From: Geobacter sp. DSM 9736
GTDB taxonomy: Bacteria; Desulfobacterota; Desulfuromonadia; Geobacterales; Geobacteraceae
Assembly: GCF_900187405.1 (NCBI RefSeq)
Contig: NZ_LT896716.1
Location: 1,922,501-1,986,500 of the forward strand
DNA length: 64,000 bases
Direction: 5' to 3'
The notes below the pieces were generated by a model. The model saw only the letters and a list, made by a program, of their open reading frames with translations, ran no database searches and was not told the DNA's origin. This document shows, one piece after another, positions 35,617-43,607 of the stretch. Every line of letters begins with the position of its first letter. The stretch's first letter is position 1. The position numbers and the translations under genes were made by a program.

Positions 35617-36475
35617 CATCATCTCTCGCTGCAGACCATGGGAAATCCCGGAGGTGCTCTGCAAGTTCCTCCCGGGTGTACCGATTGGCCCTCCTGAAGA
35701 TGGATACCGCAACAATGGAGACCGGAAGGATGTATGTGAAGATGCCGGTCACCGCCATCAACCGTTCCCCTATAGATATAGTAACCACTATATTAAACAC
35801 GAGCACCGACAGGTAGAGAATCGGTCCTATAAGTGAGCGCAGAGGAAGATTTCTGACCCCCGCCTGCCTCTCAGCCGGTTTCCCATCCCACGCGTCAATC
35901 AACTGCAGAGCGAGCACCATCAGCACACTGACCAAAAACCATCCAAGGTAATTTGAAAGAGGAACGCCGTAGTGGATTCCGCTCTCCCGGTAACCGTATA
36001 TCTGACCGAGAAACCATTGCCCCCCCTGTAATGCAACCGGGTCGATGATAATGTCGAGAAACACCTGAAAAAGTGATGCAAGGAACAGAACACCCCACGA
36101 CCTGCGAAGGGAACGGGTTTCGAGGGTTATGAAGTCTCCCCGCCTGGTCCGCACGGGTGAAACTACAAGCAGTGCAGTGGCATAGCTGCAGTAGGCAAGG
36201 AAGACGTAAGAAAGGGAATCAAAGAAAGGAACGCCGAAAACCCAAAGCTCTCGATCGCTCGTGGTGTCTATGTAGTAGTACCACCCGTACGGAATACCTG
36301 TATTGATCGAACTGAATTCGGAAATGAATGCAATGAGGTAGCCACAGACGGTAAAGCAGGCTGTCTTACGCCAGCCGAGATGAGTGACGGCTGCCAGGAG
36401 ATACGCCGCAAAAAAAACGAACACGTAGGGGCGCATCGTGAAGGTGCCTATTATAATTTGCAGAATGTCGTGCAA
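35594..36475 (-). CDS. CruF-like carotenoid biosynthesis protein (DUF422/COG2324)
   Basis: 293 aa with about seven membrane helices. NTGIPYGWYYYIDT, FGVPFFDSLSYVFLAYCS, DIIIDPVALQGGQWFLGQIYGYRESGIHYGVPLSNYLGWFLV are the conserved stretches of the CruF/bisanhydrobacterioruberin hydratase family, with Glu, Asp and His in membrane-facing loops. It follows mlaD by 15 bases and probably ends that operon. No other carotenoid gene is in the window, so its lipid substrate is open. Confidence 0.75.
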   Translation of the reverse strand: MHDILQIIIGTFTMRPYVFVFFAAYLLAAVTHLGWRKTACFTVCGYLIAFISEFSSINTGIPYGWYYYIDTTSDRELWVFGVPFFDSLSYVFLAYCSYATALLVVSPVRTRRGDFITLETRSLRRSWGVLFLASLFQVFLDIIIDPVALQGGQWFLGQIYGYRESGIHYGVPLSNYLGWFLVSVLMVLALQLIDAWDGKPAERQAGVRNLPLRSLIGPILYLSVLVFNIVVTISIGERLMAVTGIFTYILPVSIVAVSIFRRANRYTREELAEHLRDFPWSAARDDVKASEVR

Positions 36476-36490
36476 GGGCGGCTCCTGGAA

Positions 36491-37540
36491 CTAAAACAAG
36501 GTCCCTACGAAGCTGCCGAGAACGGAGATGGGACCGGAGTCTCCAAGTCCTTCAGCGGCTCTCTCCGCTTTTTTGAGGGCTGCAGTAGCATCGTGGTAGA
36601 GTTTGTCCTCATTTACAAGTTTGCCGATTGTCCCTTCTCCATCGTTTATCTTACGAGTTATTTCCTTGATGTTTCTGGATGCATCGCGAAGCTCCGTGTA
36701 AAGTGCATCATCGTTTACGAGTTTGCCTGCAGTGCCTACTCCACGGTTGATCTTGCCCGCTATCTCCTTCACATCCTTCATCCCGTCGTTGATGTTTACG
36801 ATCGCGTTATTGGCATTGGTGTAGAGGGTCTCGTCATTCACAAGGCGACCGATTGTTCCTTCCCCCCTCTCTATCTTTCCGGTTATGGTCCTGAGGCTCG
36901 CTGCCGTATCTGTTGCATTTCTGTAAAGCGCCTTATCGTTAAGCAGCATGGCCAGCGAACCGTCTCCCCGATCAAATTTCGCAGTTATGCTGTTTAGGTT
37001 GCCGATTGCGCCCCGCAGGTTTCCCCGATTTTCGTCCAGGATTGCATTGATCTTGCCCATGACCTCATCCTGATTTTTGTTGAGTTGGGCGATGAATACC
37101 TTCGCCTCCTTTGTCAGTTCACCCACGTTATCAACGATCTGGTCTATGCTGGCGAGGTCCCTTCCCTTGACCACTCCACCGGGAGGAAGGAGAGGAGCCT
37201 CAGGAGAACCGAAGGTGATGCCCAGGAACTGCCCGCCCAGCAGGTTCGTCAGACGCAGGCTGGCAGTACTGTCCGTTTTGATCTTAGTGCCTGGCTGTAC
37301 CTCGAAAGCCACTTCGATTTGCTGTTCGTGAAGTACGATCTCGGTTATTTTGCCTACGTCAACCCCCGCAAGCCGGACCGGATCACCCACCTTCAGCCCG
37401 GTAATACTCCCCAGGTAGGTTTTGTAGGGCAGCTTCTTCTCGAACGGGTTCCATTTTTCTCCCACTTCAAGCAGTGCTCCGAGAATAACCATCGCAGCAA
37501 TGAAGAAAAGACCTACTTTTTTCTCCAGCGATATAGCCAT
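36491..37540 (-). CDS. MlaD-type MCE protein with four C-terminal repeats
   Basis: 349 aa. N-terminal membrane helix (LFFIAAMVILGALLEV), one MCE domain (about residues 37-112, YLGSITGLKVGDPVRLAGVDVGKI), then a long helical tail with four repeats at about 191, 225, 266 and 300, consensus RGxGTxGxLVNDxxLY. The MCE domain forms a hexameric periplasmic ring for phospholipid transfer; a long tail may build a needle across the periplasm as in PqiB/YebT-type systems (inference). Acts with MlaE just upstream. Confidence 0.88.
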   Translation of the reverse strand: MAISLEKKVGLFFIAAMVILGALLEVGEKWNPFEKKLPYKTYLGSITGLKVGDPVRLAGVDVGKITEIVLHEQQIEVAFEVQPGTKIKTDSTASLRLTNLLGGQFLGITFGSPEAPLLPPGGVVKGRDLASIDQIVDNVGELTKEAKVFIAQLNKNQDEVMGKINAILDENRGNLRGAIGNLNSITAKFDRGDGSLAMLLNDKALYRNATDTAASLRTITGKIERGEGTIGRLVNDETLYTNANNAIVNINDGMKDVKEIAGKINRGVGTAGKLVNDDALYTELRDASRNIKEITRKINDGEGTIGKLVNEDKLYHDATAALKKAERAAEGLGDSGPISVLGSFVGTLF

Positions 37541-37601
37541 TTAAATCATCCTCCCCTTCTACAGAAACACCGGCTTCCCAAATACAAGGGCTTGCCAGGC
37601 A

Positions 37602-38378
37602 TTACATAAGCAACCGCGTCAGAAAATAGTCCGCAACGAGAATCAGCATGAACGAGAGAACAACCGACCGTGTGGTGGATACTCCGATACCCCTTGCGCC
37701 ACCACTCGTTTTGAACCCGACATAGCAGCAAACCAGGGCGATAATGCCGCCAAATGCCGTCGCCTTTATCAAGCCGTTGCCGATTTCACGCAGCTTCAAA
37801 GCATCCGTGAGGCTGTCATAGTAGGTGGTGTAAGAAACGAATATCTGTGGATGCAGGTTGCTGATGATTGCGCCGCCGATAATGCCGATCAGGTCTGAGT
37901 AGATGACGAGTGCAGGTACGCAGATAAGGCAAGCGATGAGACGTGGCATGGCCAGATATCGAACCGGACTAATATCCAGGGTTTTCAGCGCATCTATCTC
38001 CTCGTATACCTTCATCACTCCTATTTCTGCAGCCATGGCTGAACCTGCTCGTCCTGCCACCAGAAAACTGGTCATGACGGGACCAAGCTCACGTACCATC
38101 GAGTGCCCCACAATGGCCCCAATGATGTTCTGACTGCCGTACTTCTGCAACTCCACCCCGGTCTGCAACGCCAGGACCATACCCACAAAAAAGGCCATTA
38201 CCGACGCGACCGGAAGGGTCTCGTATCCGATGATCGCCATCTGAGCAAATATGCTCTGGATATTTCGTGGCGCTTCACGGAACGAACAGATAGTCTGGAA
38301 GAGGAGGATCAGCATCTCGCCAATGATCTCATGGAACTTCAGCACCTTCTTGCCGAGTCTCTCAACAGCGTCTGTCAC
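37602..38378 (-). CDS. MlaE-type ABC transporter permease
   Basis: 258 aa MlaE/YrbE family. GFETLPVASVMAFFVGMVLALQTGVELQKYG and RELGPVMTSFLVAGRAGSAMAAEIGVMKVYEEIDAL (the conserved coupling-helix region) are intact, with five to six membrane helices. GTG start overlaps the preceding gene in GTGA. No MlaF ATPase is next to it; the 61 bases to mlaD hold no gene. Confidence 0.92.
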   Translation of the reverse strand: MTDAVERLGKKVLKFHEIIGEMLILLFQTICSFREAPRNIQSIFAQMAIIGYETLPVASVMAFFVGMVLALQTGVELQKYGSQNIIGAIVGHSMVRELGPVMTSFLVAGRAGSAMAAEIGVMKVYEEIDALKTLDISPVRYLAMPRLIACLICVPALVIYSDLIGIIGGAIISNLHPQIFVSYTTYYDSLTDALKLREIGNGLIKATAFGGIIALVCCYVGFKTSGGARGIGVSTTRSVVLSFMLILVADYFLTRLLM

Positions 38379-39871
38379 TGATTGCTCCTTGGGGTATTTG
38401 ATACAGGGCCGGCCTCACCACTCCCCCAATTCAGAAGGGGAAGCCATAGCAACGAAAGCGTGGCGTGCCCTTCGGCAGCGCGGTAGCCGACGAGCCCTTT
38501 CAAAATCCTTGTCTCGGTAATTCCCTTTTCCGCGCGGTGGGAGATGACTGGAAAAAACTCGTATGCCAGATCATTCCCGCGCACCTGATGCCAGTAAAGG
38601 TTCCAGAGAAATGAAACCGCCGAATCACCATTGTCCGCCCATTTCTGCTGATATACTCGCCAGAGAGGCGCCCAATTCTTTTCGATTCCATCCCGGTCAA
38701 AGATCGGCTCCGCCAGTGCCGGGAGAGAGAGCGATTTGACCCCTTTGACGTCGCGGCTGTAAAGGAAAAGCGGCCACAGAGCGACTCGCCGCCTCTCATC
38801 GCCTACCTTCGGCCACTGCTCTTTGGTATTTGAAAAAAGAAAAAACATCACCCGGTCCCGCTCCCACCGGAAGATGTCGGAGTTATCCTCTTCGTGCCTG
38901 TAGAGTGGCCACATGTACCAGGTCTTGCTGCGCCCCTTGTACTGCTCGTGGGAATACAGGGGGAGGTAGCTGTCTACATTCCGTTGCTCCCCCCGGATTT
39001 TTCGCCAGAAGGGCCAGAAGTAATCCCACTCCTCCTCGATCTTCGCACTGTCCGTCACGTGGCCGAAAAATGGCCACATATAATAGCGGGAGCGCCGATG
39101 TGGCGAATCGCTTGCCGCATAAAAAGGAAGCATGTACAGCTTCTTCGTCGGGTTGTCAGTGTCGAGCCCGCTCTCCTCGCGCAGGTAGAAGGGCCACAGA
39201 ACGAAATTCTTGTTGTAAACTCCAGTTTTTTCGGATTGTCCATAGAGCGGCCAGAACTGGAAGCCCCTCTCATTTTCACCTTCTGTCGTCGAAAAGAAAG
39301 GATAGAGATAGTTCCGGTTCGTCGTCCCCTTTTTAACGGTTCTGCTGTACAGCGGAAAAAGAATGTAGTGATACTCGTCTTTCCAGAATCGTTCGTAGAT
39401 ATCTCCATAGAACGGAAACACCGATGTGTAAGGCCCGTATTTAGGAGAGGTGCCGCGTATGTAAAAGGGAAAGAGCATACTGTCGCTCTCCCGCATTTCA
39501 CCCTCGTTCTTGCGGTACACATTTCTCTGCAGAAGGTGAAGCACTTCCACTCTGCTTGTATCGGGGGAAACATCTGAACGGGCGAGCGGGTAGAGGTATA
39601 TGGTCTCGGCTGCATCCCCCTCACTGTTGGCACTCCGGTAAAAAAGAGGACGCAGTGCCGTATCAACATCTCCCTTGTTCGTCTGTATCTTGATCAGCGG
39701 CCCGAGGATAGAGAGGTTGCTGAAGCCTTCCTGGGGGCTCTCCCGATAGTCGAAGAGGGGCCACCCGGTTATTATTTCACCCTGTGCATCTCCTACTTCG
39801 TCGGCATGAAGAGGCCCTGCCAGAAGCAATCCGAGTAAAAGCAGGACGAAGTGGCCTTTAATGCCGTTCAT
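38375..39871 (-). CDS. Secreted protein of aromatic-proline (WPF/Y) repeats, function unknown
   Basis: 498 aa. Signal peptide (FVLLLLGLLLAGPLHA), then about twenty short repeats of the form [FYL][WFY]P[LF][YFW], such as VFPFYG, ILFPLYSR, YLYPFF, QFWPLYG, VLWPFYL, YMWPFFG, YFWPFWR, YMWPLYR and ALWPLFLY. They are spaced 15-30 residues apart by charged linkers. I do not recognise a named family. The regular aromatic strands suggest a beta-rich envelope protein, possibly membrane-associated. It is translationally coupled (GTGA) to mlaE and has its own promoter, so it is likely to work with the Mla-type proteins. Confidence 0.75.
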   Translation of the reverse strand: MNGIKGHFVLLLLGLLLAGPLHADEVGDAQGEIITGWPLFDYRESPQEGFSNLSILGPLIKIQTNKGDVDTALRPLFYRSANSEGDAAETIYLYPLARSDVSPDTSRVEVLHLLQRNVYRKNEGEMRESDSMLFPFYIRGTSPKYGPYTSVFPFYGDIYERFWKDEYHYILFPLYSRTVKKGTTNRNYLYPFFSTTEGENERGFQFWPLYGQSEKTGVYNKNFVLWPFYLREESGLDTDNPTKKLYMLPFYAASDSPHRRSRYYMWPFFGHVTDSAKIEEEWDYFWPFWRKIRGEQRNVDSYLPLYSHEQYKGRSKTWYMWPLYRHEEDNSDIFRWERDRVMFFLFSNTKEQWPKVGDERRRVALWPLFLYSRDVKGVKSLSLPALAEPIFDRDGIEKNWAPLWRVYQQKWADNGDSAVSFLWNLYWHQVRGNDLAYEFFPVISHRAEKGITETRILKGLVGYRAAEGHATLSLLWLPLLNWGSGEAGPVSNTPRSNQ

Positions 39872-39911
39872 GTAAGGGCACTCCTGTGGAATTACGAATC
39901 AAGTTTTTAAC

Positions 39912-39939
39912 ATTATCTACACGATTTAAGACGAGTCAA
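39912..39939 (-). promoter_or_regulatory. Sigma-70 promoter of the WPF-mlaE-mlaD operon
   Basis: Minus strand TTGACT, 16 bases, GATAAT; leader of about 35 bases to the ATG at 39871. Confidence 0.65.
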
Positions 39940-39975
39940 TGGAAAATCTATGGATTCTTCATTATTGGCAGGAAC

Positions 39976-40001
39976 AAAAAAGCCTGCGTGGTACGCAGGC
40001 T
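39976..40001 (-). terminator. Terminator after leuD
   Basis: Minus strand GCCTGCGT-ACC-ACGCAGGC followed by TTTTTTG, 22 bases after leuD. Confidence 0.85.
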
Positions 40002-40023
40002 TCTTGTAACTTCGAGTTGCAGT

Positions 40024-40551
40024 TTAGTATTTGGCGTCGGCGTAATCCACCCATCCCCCGGCAAGGACGAGCGCTTTATCAAATGGGGACATTTGGAAAG
40101 AAAACGAAGCCGTCTTTCCTCCACCGGTGATAGTGAGAGTTTGCCCGTTGATATCCAGGCTGATCGCGGCATCCTCAAAGGAGGCGAAAGCGAAAAGGCA
40201 CTCCACTTGATCCTTTGGGAGTTCGATGGCGGCCATTCCGCAATTGAACATGTTCTGCCTGAAAATCCGGGCAAACGATTCACCTATTACCGCAGTGATA
40301 TCATTTACCTCAAATACCCACGGAGCATGCTCACGGGAAGAGCCGCAGCCGAAATTCGCACGTGATACTATCACCTTGGCGTTTTTGGTTTTCGACCCCT
40401 TCGGATCGAACCCCGGCAACTTCAAGTCTTCGAGGATGTATGGCTTCAGGTCTTCCTTTGTTATCTCGGTGAGATACTTTGCCGGAATGATTTCATCGGT
40501 GTTGATGTCCGACCGGTCCAGAAACAGAACCGGTCCGCCGAAATTTTTCAT
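40024..40551 (-). CDS. leuD: 3-isopropylmalate dehydratase small subunit
   Basis: 175 aa swivel domain subunit. DINTDEIIPAKYLTE, SRANFGCGSSREHAPW and FARIFRQNMFNCGM are LeuD signatures. The length is that of the short archaeal/deltaproteobacterial type. It follows leuC by 86 bases and pairs with it to isomerise 2- to 3-isopropylmalate. Confidence 0.93.
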   Translation of the reverse strand: MKNFGGPVLFLDRSDINTDEIIPAKYLTEITKEDLKPYILEDLKLPGFDPKGSKTKNAKVIVSRANFGCGSSREHAPWVFEVNDITAVIGESFARIFRQNMFNCGMAAIELPKDQVECLFAFASFEDAAISLDINGQTLTITGGGKTASFSFQMSPFDKALVLAGGWVDYADAKY

Positions 40552-40637
40552 GGGATGCTCCTTGTGTATAAAAGTCTCGGTCGCCTCAGCGACAAAAAGA
40601 TGCCGCCATGGCCCATCCTCTCAGAGAATCTAGAGTT

Positions 40638-41921
40638 TCACAGGTACTTGCGCGGGTCGGCCATCTTCCCTTCTATGGCGGTAGCGGCACTCGTTGCCGG
40701 GGACATTAGATGTACCATCCCCCCTTTTCCCATGCGCCCCATGAAATTGCGATTGGTAGTCGAAGCGCATACTTCCCCTTCGGCAAGAACACCGTTGCTC
40801 ATTCCGAGACAGGCACCACAGGTGGGATTGGTGACGCAAAAGCCCGCTTCCATGAATACATCTATAATCCCTTCACGCAGAGCATCCTGGTAGATTTTCG
40901 GTGTGGCGGGTGAAAGGATTCCGCGAACAGTTGGTGCGATCTTCTTTCCTTTGAGAACCCCGGCTGCAATCCTAAGGTCTTCGAGACGGCCATTAGTGCA
41001 GGAACCGATATAAATCTGATCAACTTCAGTTCCGGCCATTTCACCGATGGTCTTTACCTGATCGGGCTTGTAGCCGAACGTAACCAGCGGTTCCAGGGAT
41101 GTCACATCCAGATCCAGCACCCGGTCATAAACAGCATCATCATCCGCCCACCAGGTGCGGAACTCGGTCAGTGCCGCTTCTTTGGACGGATACTCATCCT
41201 TGATGAACGGCCACAGGTAATCAACAGTAACCGCGTCCGGCATACATATACCGGAAGTCCCCCCAGCCTCTATAGCCATGTTGCAGAGGGTCATTCTCGA
41301 TTCCATAGTCATTGCTTCAACGACAGGTCCATGAAATTCAAGGACACGGTCGGTTGCGCCGTTTACGCCGAGAGTGCCAATGACGTGCAGTATGGCGTCC
41401 TTTGCATACACGCCCCGCGGCAAGGTCCCGACAAGGTTGACCTTAATGGTTTTAGGCTCCCGGAAGGCGCACACTCCCTTGAGTATTCCGACCTCAAGGT
41501 CGGTTGTCCCGACCCCGGCGGCAAACGCACCAAATGCCCCGTGAGTGCAGGTATGGGAGTCACCCATAATGACTGTGTAACCGGGGCGAATGAATCCTTT
41601 CTCCGGAAAGAGTGCATGACAAACGCCGTTGGCCCCTATGTCGAAGAAGTCCTTGATGCCATGACGCCGGGCCCAATCTCTGAGGATTTTGGCCTGTGTG
41701 GCCGTCTTGGTGTCCTTGCTGGGAGTAACGTGATCTATTACAGCCTTGATCTTGTTACTGTCAAAAACCCGGTCCTTGCCGCGTGACAGGAGGTCTTCTA
41801 TGGCAATAGGGGTTGTTATCTCATGACACATGACCACATCGAGCTTCAGCACTTTCGTCCCAGGAAACGGCTCATCAACAAGACGGCTCGCGAAGATCTT
41901 TTCCGCTGTTGTCTTCCCCAT
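40638..41921 (-). CDS. leuC: 3-isopropylmalate dehydratase large subunit
   Basis: 427 aa aconitase-family subunit. Three cluster-ligand Cys are seen in GSCTNGRLEDL and TNPTCGACLGMSNG; DVVMCHEITTPIAI and MGDSHTCTHGAFGAFAAGVGTTDLE are typical. The length marks the HacA-like class rather than the ~470 aa E. coli class. ATG 41921 has AGGA nine bases upstream. Catalyses the second step of leucine synthesis with LeuD. Confidence 0.93.
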   Translation of the reverse strand: MGKTTAEKIFASRLVDEPFPGTKVLKLDVVMCHEITTPIAIEDLLSRGKDRVFDSNKIKAVIDHVTPSKDTKTATQAKILRDWARRHGIKDFFDIGANGVCHALFPEKGFIRPGYTVIMGDSHTCTHGAFGAFAAGVGTTDLEVGILKGVCAFREPKTIKVNLVGTLPRGVYAKDAILHVIGTLGVNGATDRVLEFHGPVVEAMTMESRMTLCNMAIEAGGTSGICMPDAVTVDYLWPFIKDEYPSKEAALTEFRTWWADDDAVYDRVLDLDVTSLEPLVTFGYKPDQVKTIGEMAGTEVDQIYIGSCTNGRLEDLRIAAGVLKGKKIAPTVRGILSPATPKIYQDALREGIIDVFMEAGFCVTNPTCGACLGMSNGVLAEGEVCASTTNRNFMGRMGKGGMVHLMSPATSAATAIEGKMADPRKYL

Positions 41922-41970
41922 ATTTTTCATTCCTTTCGCTGCGGGAGAGGTCTCAGATTTTCGGCCTACA

Positions 41971-41999
41971 GGTATACCGAAAAGGAAATGGCAAATCAA
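41971..41999 (-). promoter_or_regulatory. Sigma-70 promoter of leuCD
   Basis: Minus strand TTGATT, 17 bases, TATACC, about 50 bases before the leuC ATG. No T-box is seen in this leader, unlike leuA. Confidence 0.55.
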
Positions 42000-42028
42000 T
42001 GTAATATTTGTTCGATATTGCTTAACGT

Positions 42029-42057
42029 TTGCCTCCCTGAGGGGCCGATGCTATAAT
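42029..42057 (+). promoter_or_regulatory. Sigma-70 promoter of the LOG-family gene
   Basis: TTGCCT, 17 bases, TATAAT (perfect -10), 33 bases before the ATG at 42090. Confidence 0.75.
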
Positions 42058-42089
42058 CCTGCGATTCTTGCAAAGGAGCCGATACGCCA

Positions 42090-43118
42090 ATGGAACTGAG
42101 TTTTGCAAAAAACAACGGTAAAATAGACGAGATCATAAACGGCCTACTCAAAGAAGCCGGCGGCGTAAATCATCCACGTATAGTCCGCGAAATGATTATC
42201 GCAGCATTGAAAGCAGGTCAGGAATCGGACTACTTGGCGGACCTCAAACTGATCAACAACACCATGAAAGAGATGAGGTATACCAACAAGGTATTCTCTC
42301 CTTACCGCCAGACGAAGAAAGTGACCATATTCGGTTCCGCCCGCACTGCCCCGGATGAGGAAATGTACCAAAAGTGTCTGCGCTTCAGCCAAAAACTCGT
42401 TGATAAGGGTTTCATGATAATTACAGGAGGAGGCCCCGGCATAATGGAGGCCGGAAACGAAGGTGCGGGCAGTGACAATTCCTTCGCCGTCAACATCAAA
42501 CTCCCGTTCGAGCAAGCACCCAATCCGGTAATGTTGGCCAACCCTCGTCTGATTTCATACAAATATTTCTTCAACCGAAAAGTTGCTTTTATCAAGGAAT
42601 CAGATGCCATAGCTGTTTTCCCGGGAGGATTCGGGACCCTGGACGAAGCTATGGAGGTGTTTACGCTGATTCAAACCGGGAAAACTTCACCGCGCCCGCT
42701 CGTCCTTGTTGATAGCGAACAGGGTTATTGGGAAGACTGGTTCAAGTTCATAAAGTCGCATCTCCTTGGAAGCGGCTTTATCTCAGCAGAAGATTTCGCC
42801 ATTTTCACTTTGACAAAGGATGAAGATGAAGCCATTCAGACCATAGAGGAGTTTTACCGTAACTACCACTCCTTGCGCTTCATCGATGGACGGCTCGTAA
42901 TTCGACTGAACAAGCAGCTTTCGGATGTACAGATCGAGGAACTGGAGTACGAGTTCCCCGAACTGCGCCTTCCGCGAAAAAAAATAACCCGCACGACGCC
43001 ATTTCCCGAAGAAGGGGATGAACCGGATCTCCTGAACCTTCCTCGCATCAGTCTCCATTTCGACCACAAGCATTACGGATTGCTAATGGCTTTCATAGGC
43101 AGAATTAACACTTTTTGA
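42090..43118 (+). CDS. LOG-family Rossmann nucleotide-binding protein
   Basis: 342 aa. The core (about residues 75-255) has TIFGSARTAPDEEMY, GFMIITGGGPGIMEAGNEGA and FPGGFGTLDEAMEVFTLIQTG, the GGGxGxM and PGGxGTxxE motifs of the LOG/lysine decarboxylase-like fold. Members cleave nucleoside monophosphates to base and ribose phosphate. About 75 N-terminal and 85 C-terminal residues extend beyond the plain LOG domain, as in PpnN-like proteins. AAAGGAG precedes the ATG. Confidence 0.85.
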   Translation: MELSFAKNNGKIDEIINGLLKEAGGVNHPRIVREMIIAALKAGQESDYLADLKLINNTMKEMRYTNKVFSPYRQTKKVTIFGSARTAPDEEMYQKCLRFSQKLVDKGFMIITGGGPGIMEAGNEGAGSDNSFAVNIKLPFEQAPNPVMLANPRLISYKYFFNRKVAFIKESDAIAVFPGGFGTLDEAMEVFTLIQTGKTSPRPLVLVDSEQGYWEDWFKFIKSHLLGSGFISAEDFAIFTLTKDEDEAIQTIEEFYRNYHSLRFIDGRLVIRLNKQLSDVQIEELEYEFPELRLPRKKITRTTPFPEEGDEPDLLNLPRISLHFDHKHYGLLMAFIGRINTF

Positions 43119-43148
43119 CATAAAAACAACCTCATTGAAAAAAAGCTC

Positions 43149-43177
43149 TTGACACACCCCAGAACCGATGCTACCGT
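43149..43177 (+). promoter_or_regulatory. Sigma-70 promoter of the cold-shock gene
   Basis: TTGACA, 17 bases, TACCGT. The leader would be about 150 bases, long enough for the cold-responsive structure known in cspA mRNAs. Confidence 0.6.
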
Positions 43178-43331
43178 TGAGGATAGCAGAATCGGATGTT
43201 TTTGCAGAACCTGGAAAACCGGCAATGAACTTCTCACATTGTTCCTGTTTTCTTGCCTCAAGACTCCGGCAGCTGCAGTAAATCACCGTAGTCCGGCACA
43301 GATCCGGAGGGCAACAAAAGGAGGTAGGAAG

Positions 43332-43532
43332 ATGGCACAGGGTAAGGTTAAGTGGTTCAACGACGCAAAGGGATTCGGCTTTATCGAGCAGGAAAACGGG
43401 GAAGACGTATTCGTTCACTTTTCGGCCATTCAGTCGGAAGGTTTCAAGTCCCTCGCTGAAGGTGAAGCGGTAAGCTTTGACGTTGTAAATGGCCCGAAAG
43501 GCCTCCAGGCAGCAAACGTAAGAAAGATCTAA
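43332..43532 (+). CDS. Cold-shock protein, CspA family
   Basis: 66 aa single cold-shock domain: [19 protein letters not shown] (RNP1 GFGFI), DVFVHFSAI (RNP2) and a C-terminal [13 protein letters not shown]. Single-stranded nucleic acid chaperone. The ATG at 43332 follows GGAGGTAGGAAG. Upstream in-frame codons are the untranslated leader. Confidence 0.96.
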   Translation: MAQGKVKWFNDAKGFGFIEQENGEDVFVHFSAIQSEGFKSLAEGEAVSFDVVNGPKGLQAANVRKI

Positions 43533-43553
43533 TAGCCGCTACAACTTAATCAC

Positions 43554-43594
43554 AAAAGCCCCGCCAGAGATACTGGTGGGGCTTTTGTCTTTTC
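43554..43594. terminator. Terminator after the cold-shock gene
   Basis: GCCCCGCCA-GAGATA-CTGGTGGGGC followed by TTTTGTCTTTT. The left flank CAAAAGC may also allow weak termination of the convergent protease gene. Confidence 0.85.
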
Positions 43595-43607
43595 AGCGCA
43601 TCTTCCT

